From positions 62,001-126,000 of the forward strand of contig JAIUOC010000001.1 in assembly GCA_020161265.1 (NCBI GenBank): a stretch of DNA of 64,000 nt. Direction: 5' to 3'. Positions 63,974 to 64,000 of the stretch are shown in pieces. The notes below the pieces were generated by a model, which searched no databases, was not told the origin of the DNA, and saw only the letters and a program-made list of their open reading frames with translations. This DNA comes from Chloroflexota bacterium (GTDB taxonomy: Bacteria > Chloroflexota > Chloroflexia > Chloroflexales > Herpetosiphonaceae). Positions within the stretch are counted from its first letter, which is position 1. Each line of letters opens with the position of its first letter. The position numbers and the translations under genes were made by a program.

Positions 63974-64000
63974 ATGACCCAAGTAGAAGCAGTAGTTGTG
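63974..64000 (+). CDS. Start of an unidentified gene, cut by window edge
   Basis: Nine codons (MTQVEAVVV) begin at 63974 with AAAGGG seven bases before the ATG. Too little is visible to name a product. It is divergent from the SAVED gene. Confidence 0.45.

Overview
The window looks like a chromosomal segment of a filamentous gliding Chloroflexota, most probably a Herpetosiphon-like predator. This is inferred from style, not from a search: balanced GC, many secreted proteins with TPTP-type tails, a very large LamG/thrombospondin-repeat surface protein, a fused P450 BM3-type enzyme, and short-leader bacterial operons. No rRNA or tRNA gene was seen.

Layout. 1-2242 (-) is the 5' part of a STAND-like protein with a degenerate P-loop. 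2393-5896 holds small metabolic genes: a luciferase-like oxidoreductase, an SH3 lipoprotein, and a DHFR-like/DUF2277 pair divergent from an HxlR regulator. 6106-8310 is a secreted beta-helix protein behind a strong promoter that overlaps a 32-bp palindrome. 8393-11682 is a KefB-type antiporter operon facing a MarR regulator. 11783-15204 is a TetR-P450-Baeyer-Villiger monooxygenase cluster with a clear TetR operator. 15207-19969 carries photolyase, a secreted zinc metalloprotease, and a frameshifted GNAT gene.

20036-26224 is a methionine/SAM recycling block: metK, ahcY, adenosine kinase, a MetE-like protein, and mtnA under a SAM-I riboswitch. 26288-33184 contains two FAD enzymes, a lipoprotein, a polyprenyl synthase, fabZ, a response regulator and a GIY-YIG protein. 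33266-44965 is one 3899-residue surface protein. It is divergent from a small unknown gene across two copies of a GACACA-N3-TGTGTC operator. cydBA follows.

48300-51540 is an accessory island: an AT-rich DUF262 + HEPN pair, a decayed IS5-type element with intact ends, and an orphan, degenerating CRISPR array whose first repeat is cut by that element. Then come a CYP102-type P450-reductase fusion with a divergent TetR and paired operators, a GH2 galactosidase, a methyltransferase, a GH43 enzyme and a SpoU RNA methyltransferase. At the right end a SAVED-domain protein sits exactly between two 107-bp direct repeats, which suggests a mobile defence cassette. A further gene starts at 63974.

The strongest candidates for undescribed biology are the repeat-flanked SAVED cassette, the DUF262-HEPN pair beside the dying CRISPR array, and the giant LamG protein.
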